Source of the DNA: UBA5794 sp964196275
Lineage (GTDB): Bacteria; Actinomycetota; Acidimicrobiia; Spongiisociales; UBA5794
Length of the DNA: 64,000 nt
Assembly: GCA_964196275.1 (NCBI GenBank)
Contig: CAXMSN010000114.1
Coordinates: 1 to 64,000, forward strand
Direction of reading: 5' to 3'
Position 1 is the stretch's first letter; each line of letters starts with the position of its first letter. Below are positions 61,840-64,000 of this stretch, one piece after another. The notes beneath the pieces are model-generated. The model was not told the origin of the DNA and ran no database searches. It saw nothing but the letters and a program-made list of their open reading frames with translations. Both the position numbers and the translations under genes were made by a program.

Positions 61840-63588
61840 ATGGATGGCTCTACGCGGCGACTGGCTGCGATCTTGGTTACGGACGTTGTCGGGTACTCGG
61901 CGCTGATGGCTGAGGACGAAGCTGGCACCCTCGCCGCCCTCTTGGCGCATCGGAACGCCACCGACCCTGTCATCTTGAATCATGGGGGGCGGATCGTGAA
62001 GTCCACCGGCGACGGCGTACTCGTTGAGTTCGCATCGGCCACCGCAGCGGTCTCAGCGGCGTCGCAGGTACAAGAGTTGATGCTGGAACGAAACGCAGAA
62101 CTGCCGGAGTCTCGACGGATGCTCGTGCGTCTCGGAATCAACCTTGACGAGATAGTGGTGGATGACACAGGCGACATCTTCGGCGACGGTGTCAACGTCG
62201 CGGCGAGGGTGGAGACGCTCTCCGACCCTGGCGGCATCGCTGTTACGAACGCCGTCTACGAAGCGGTGAGAGGAAAGACGGAGGCTGAATTCACCGACGA
62301 TGGTGAGCACGATCTCAAGAACATCCCTCGGCCGGTGCGGGTGTGGAAGACCCTGGGCACACCGACGGCGGAGACCTCATCGGATCCGGTTCGGCGAACA
62401 CTCGCCACTGTTGCCGTGCTGCCGTTCGACAACATGAGCGATGACGCTGCGCAGGAGTATTTCTCAGACGGCATCACCGAGGACCTCATCACGGCGCTTT
62501 CCTACGATGCGTACCTGGCCGTGGTCGCCCGGAACTCGACGTTTGCGTACAAGGGACACTCCAGGGACATCCGAACCATCGCACGCGAACTCGATGCGAC
62601 GCACGTCATCGAAGGCAGCGTCCGAAAATCGGGTAGCCGAATCAGGGTGACGGCGCAGCTCATCGACGCCGAGACTGGCCATCACGTCTGGGCTGAACGG
62701 TACGACCGGGAACTACACGACATCTTCGACGTCCAGGATGAACTGGTTGACGCGATCAGAGCCAGACTCACACCGGCACTGTGGGAGACGGCTGGGCGCC
62801 GGAGATCCACAGGCGACATCGGCTCCTTCGACGCATGGGATCTGACGATACGCGGACAGTTCGAGGCAAATCGGTACACGATCGAGGGACTCCTCGCCGG
62901 AATCGAGTTCTTCGACAGTGCCAAAGCGCTCGATCCAACATTTGCAGAGGCCTTCGCATACTCAGCCAGAGCCTGGTTCTTCCTCGCGTTCTTTGGCTGG
63001 CGCGACGACACCGTCAACCCCTGGCACCGTGGCGGGGAAGACGCTGAACTCGCCTACGCACTTGCGAGCGACAACTACCAGACGTTGGGCGCGATGACGC
63101 TGGCGACGGGCTTGGCAGGAGATGTCGATGAAGCCAAGCGACTGGCCCACAGGATGGTCGAACTCAACCCGCTCGGTTATCTCGGCTTCCACGTGTTGGG
63201 AGCGATCTTGGCAGGAGAAGGCAGGCTGGACGAAGCCGTCGAGGCGTCCACGAACGCGTGGAGGCTCGGCCGCCACGAACCTTTGCGTTTCGACACAGCG
63301 AGCGACCTCGGCTATGCCCATTACCTCCTCGGCAGTTACGAGGCGGCCGTGGCGTGGGGAAGGCAGTCCGTCGATCTTGTACCCGACTACCTGCAATCGA
63401 ACATGCTGTTGGCTCTGGCGTATGCACAGCTCGGACGGACAGAAGAGGGGCAGCGACACGTCGACAACATGCTCGCTTCGAGGCCGGGCTTCAGTTGTGC
63501 GAAGCAACGCACACGTTGGGTGTACCGACGCGAACAGGATCGTGACCTCCTCACCGATGGCCTGATCAAGGCGGGTCTACCTGAGTAA
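61840..63588 (+). CDS. Class III adenylate cyclase fused to TolB-like and TPR domains
   Basis: 582 residues from ATG 61840 (GTG two codons earlier is possible). N-terminal cyclase: metal Asp in ILVTDVVGYSALMA and KSTGDGVLVEF, adenine-selecting Lys/Asp, and transition-state GDGVNVAARVE (Asn, Arg), all intact, so it should make cAMP. Middle: TVAVLPFDNMSDDAAQEYFS, GITEDLITAL, HVIEGSVRKSGSRIRVTAQL, a TolB-N/FlgO-like domain. C-terminal ~250 residues: TPR-like helices. No TM helix. A cytosolic cyclase with a regulatory ligand or protein-binding half. Confidence 0.9.
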   Translation: MDGSTRRLAAILVTDVVGYSALMAEDEAGTLAALLAHRNATDPVILNHGGRIVKSTGDGVLVEFASATAAVSAASQVQELMLERNAELPESRRMLVRLGINLDEIVVDDTGDIFGDGVNVAARVETLSDPGGIAVTNAVYEAVRGKTEAEFTDDGEHDLKNIPRPVRVWKTLGTPTAETSSDPVRRTLATVAVLPFDNMSDDAAQEYFSDGITEDLITALSYDAYLAVVARNSTFAYKGHSRDIRTIARELDATHVIEGSVRKSGSRIRVTAQLIDAETGHHVWAERYDRELHDIFDVQDELVDAIRARLTPALWETAGRRRSTGDIGSFDAWDLTIRGQFEANRYTIEGLLAGIEFFDSAKALDPTFAEAFAYSARAWFFLAFFGWRDDTVNPWHRGGEDAELAYALASDNYQTLGAMTLATGLAGDVDEAKRLAHRMVELNPLGYLGFHVLGAILAGEGRLDEAVEASTNAWRLGRHEPLRFDTASDLGYAHYLLGSYEAAVAWGRQSVDLVPDYLQSNMLLALAYAQLGRTEEGQRHVDNMLASRPGFSCAKQRTRWVYRREQDRDLLTDGLIKAGLPE

Positions 63589-63632
63589 CAGCAACGGTCG
63601 GTAGTCGCGACCTCGCCGGCACATCACCAACG

Positions 63633-64000
63633 TCAGCAGGCAATCGCCTCAGCCGACGTCACTTGAGAAAGGAACGACACGATCATGTCATCGAGATCAG
63701 AATCGAGCGTTTCGAGCTTCGCCCGGGCATTGCCAACGGCGAGGTCGTGTGGAGGAAGGTCAGCCCGCATATTCGTGAGGATGAGGCGCATTCCCGCGAG
63801 CCCCGTAACTCCGCCACCTGCCCCGGGGGTAGCACTGACGAGACCGACCCTCTTGTCTTCAAGAGGGCGCTTGGTCACTCGGGACACCCAGTCGATCGCG
63901 TTTTTGAGCACGGGTGTCGGACCGCCGTTGTACTCGGGAGACACGATCACGACAGCTCTTGCGGATTTGATGAGGTCGTGAAGTTGAATCGCGGCCACCG
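63633..64000 (-). CDS. NADPH-dependent FMN reductase family protein (5' end outside window)
   Basis: The N-terminus lies beyond the right edge. Visible: VVIVSPEYNGGPTPVLKNAI followed by DWVSR, the flavin-binding SPEYN loop of NADPH-dependent FMN/azo-reductases, then DKRVGLVSATPGAGGGVTGL. Flavodoxin-like fold; a quinone, azo or iron reductase role is possible. Confidence 0.88.
   Translation of the reverse strand, partial: VAAIQLHDLIKSARAVVIVSPEYNGGPTPVLKNAIDWVSRVTKRPLEDKRVGLVSATPGAGGGVTGLAGMRLILTNMRADLPPHDLAVGNARAKLETLDSDLDDMIVSFLSQVTSAEAIAC

Noticed and set aside
61630..61983. N-terminal extension of the trpS frame
   Set aside because: It is translated from repeat arrays and a palindrome; GTG 61629 has GAGGAGC and matches TrpS length.

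Overview
The window reads as a chromosomal segment of a moderately GC-rich member of the Actinomycetota. The evidence is a WhiB regulator, a UPF0182 giant membrane protein, a DivIVA-like coiled-coil protein, a class E sortase, a mycothiol-dependent MDMPI-type enzyme, a DUF2342 metalloprotease homologue, GuaB3 beside GuaA, and a three-subunit SdhCAB. None of the genes is typical of Streptomyces or Mycobacterium alone. A lineage such as Acidimicrobiia is a reasonable inference, but the sequence read by eye cannot prove it. No transposase, integrase, phage gene or CRISPR array was seen.

Layout. 1-4.2 kb: partial secreted zinc protease, initiator tRNA, TfoX-like protein, BASS transporter, phospholipase D-like enzyme, two small envelope proteins. 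4.2-11.3 kb: UPF0182, DivIVA-like, YlbL-type Lon/PDZ protease, sortase E, BioY. 11.4-23.4 kb: a catabolic block with a PaaI-type thioesterase, a branched-chain-type ABC importer (livHMKFG) fused into one operon with an acyl-CoA ligase, PaaN, and a thiolase. This looks like uptake and CoA-dependent breakdown of an aromatic or fatty acid. 23.4-31.3 kb: YrdB, HEAT-repeat protein, MoaE, HtrA, metalloprotease homologue, AhpE-like peroxiredoxin, Na/Pi cotransporter with PhoU, acyl-CoA dehydrogenase. 31.4-34.7 kb: an envelope-stress unit (TatA, ECF sigma, anti-sigma, RseB-like). 34.8-51.5 kb: WhiB and core metabolism (sdhCAB, mdh, icd, sucCD, purN-purH-folD, a B12-binding protein). 51.5-64 kb: FetB, PcrA, Rieske protein, CheA-like hybrid kinase, guaB3-guaA, trpS, a three-domain adenylate cyclase, and a partial flavin reductase.

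The most unusual feature lies between the genes. At least sixteen intergenic tracts are degenerate tandem repeats with a strict 7-nt period. Most units are rotations or reverse complements of GTC-Y-G-W-N (GTCCGTG, GTCTGAG, GTCTGTG, GTCCGAA). They sit hard against stop codons or in leaders, and several lie next to a second dispersed family. That second family is a roughly 46-51 bp palindromic element with arms GTCCCCCTT/AAGGGGGAC or GTCCTCCCT/AGGGAGGAC and a flank rich in GCTCGCT-GCTCGCC. In one place both families run in frame into a gene and appear to encode the last ~60 residues of the CheA-like kinase. Several perfect hairpins (13.7, 33.7, 40.3 and 48.9 kb) are also recorded.

Starts were chosen from Shine-Dalgarno sequences, stop/start overlaps and family length. 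GTG and TTG starts are common here. All family assignments come from reading motifs, not from database searches.
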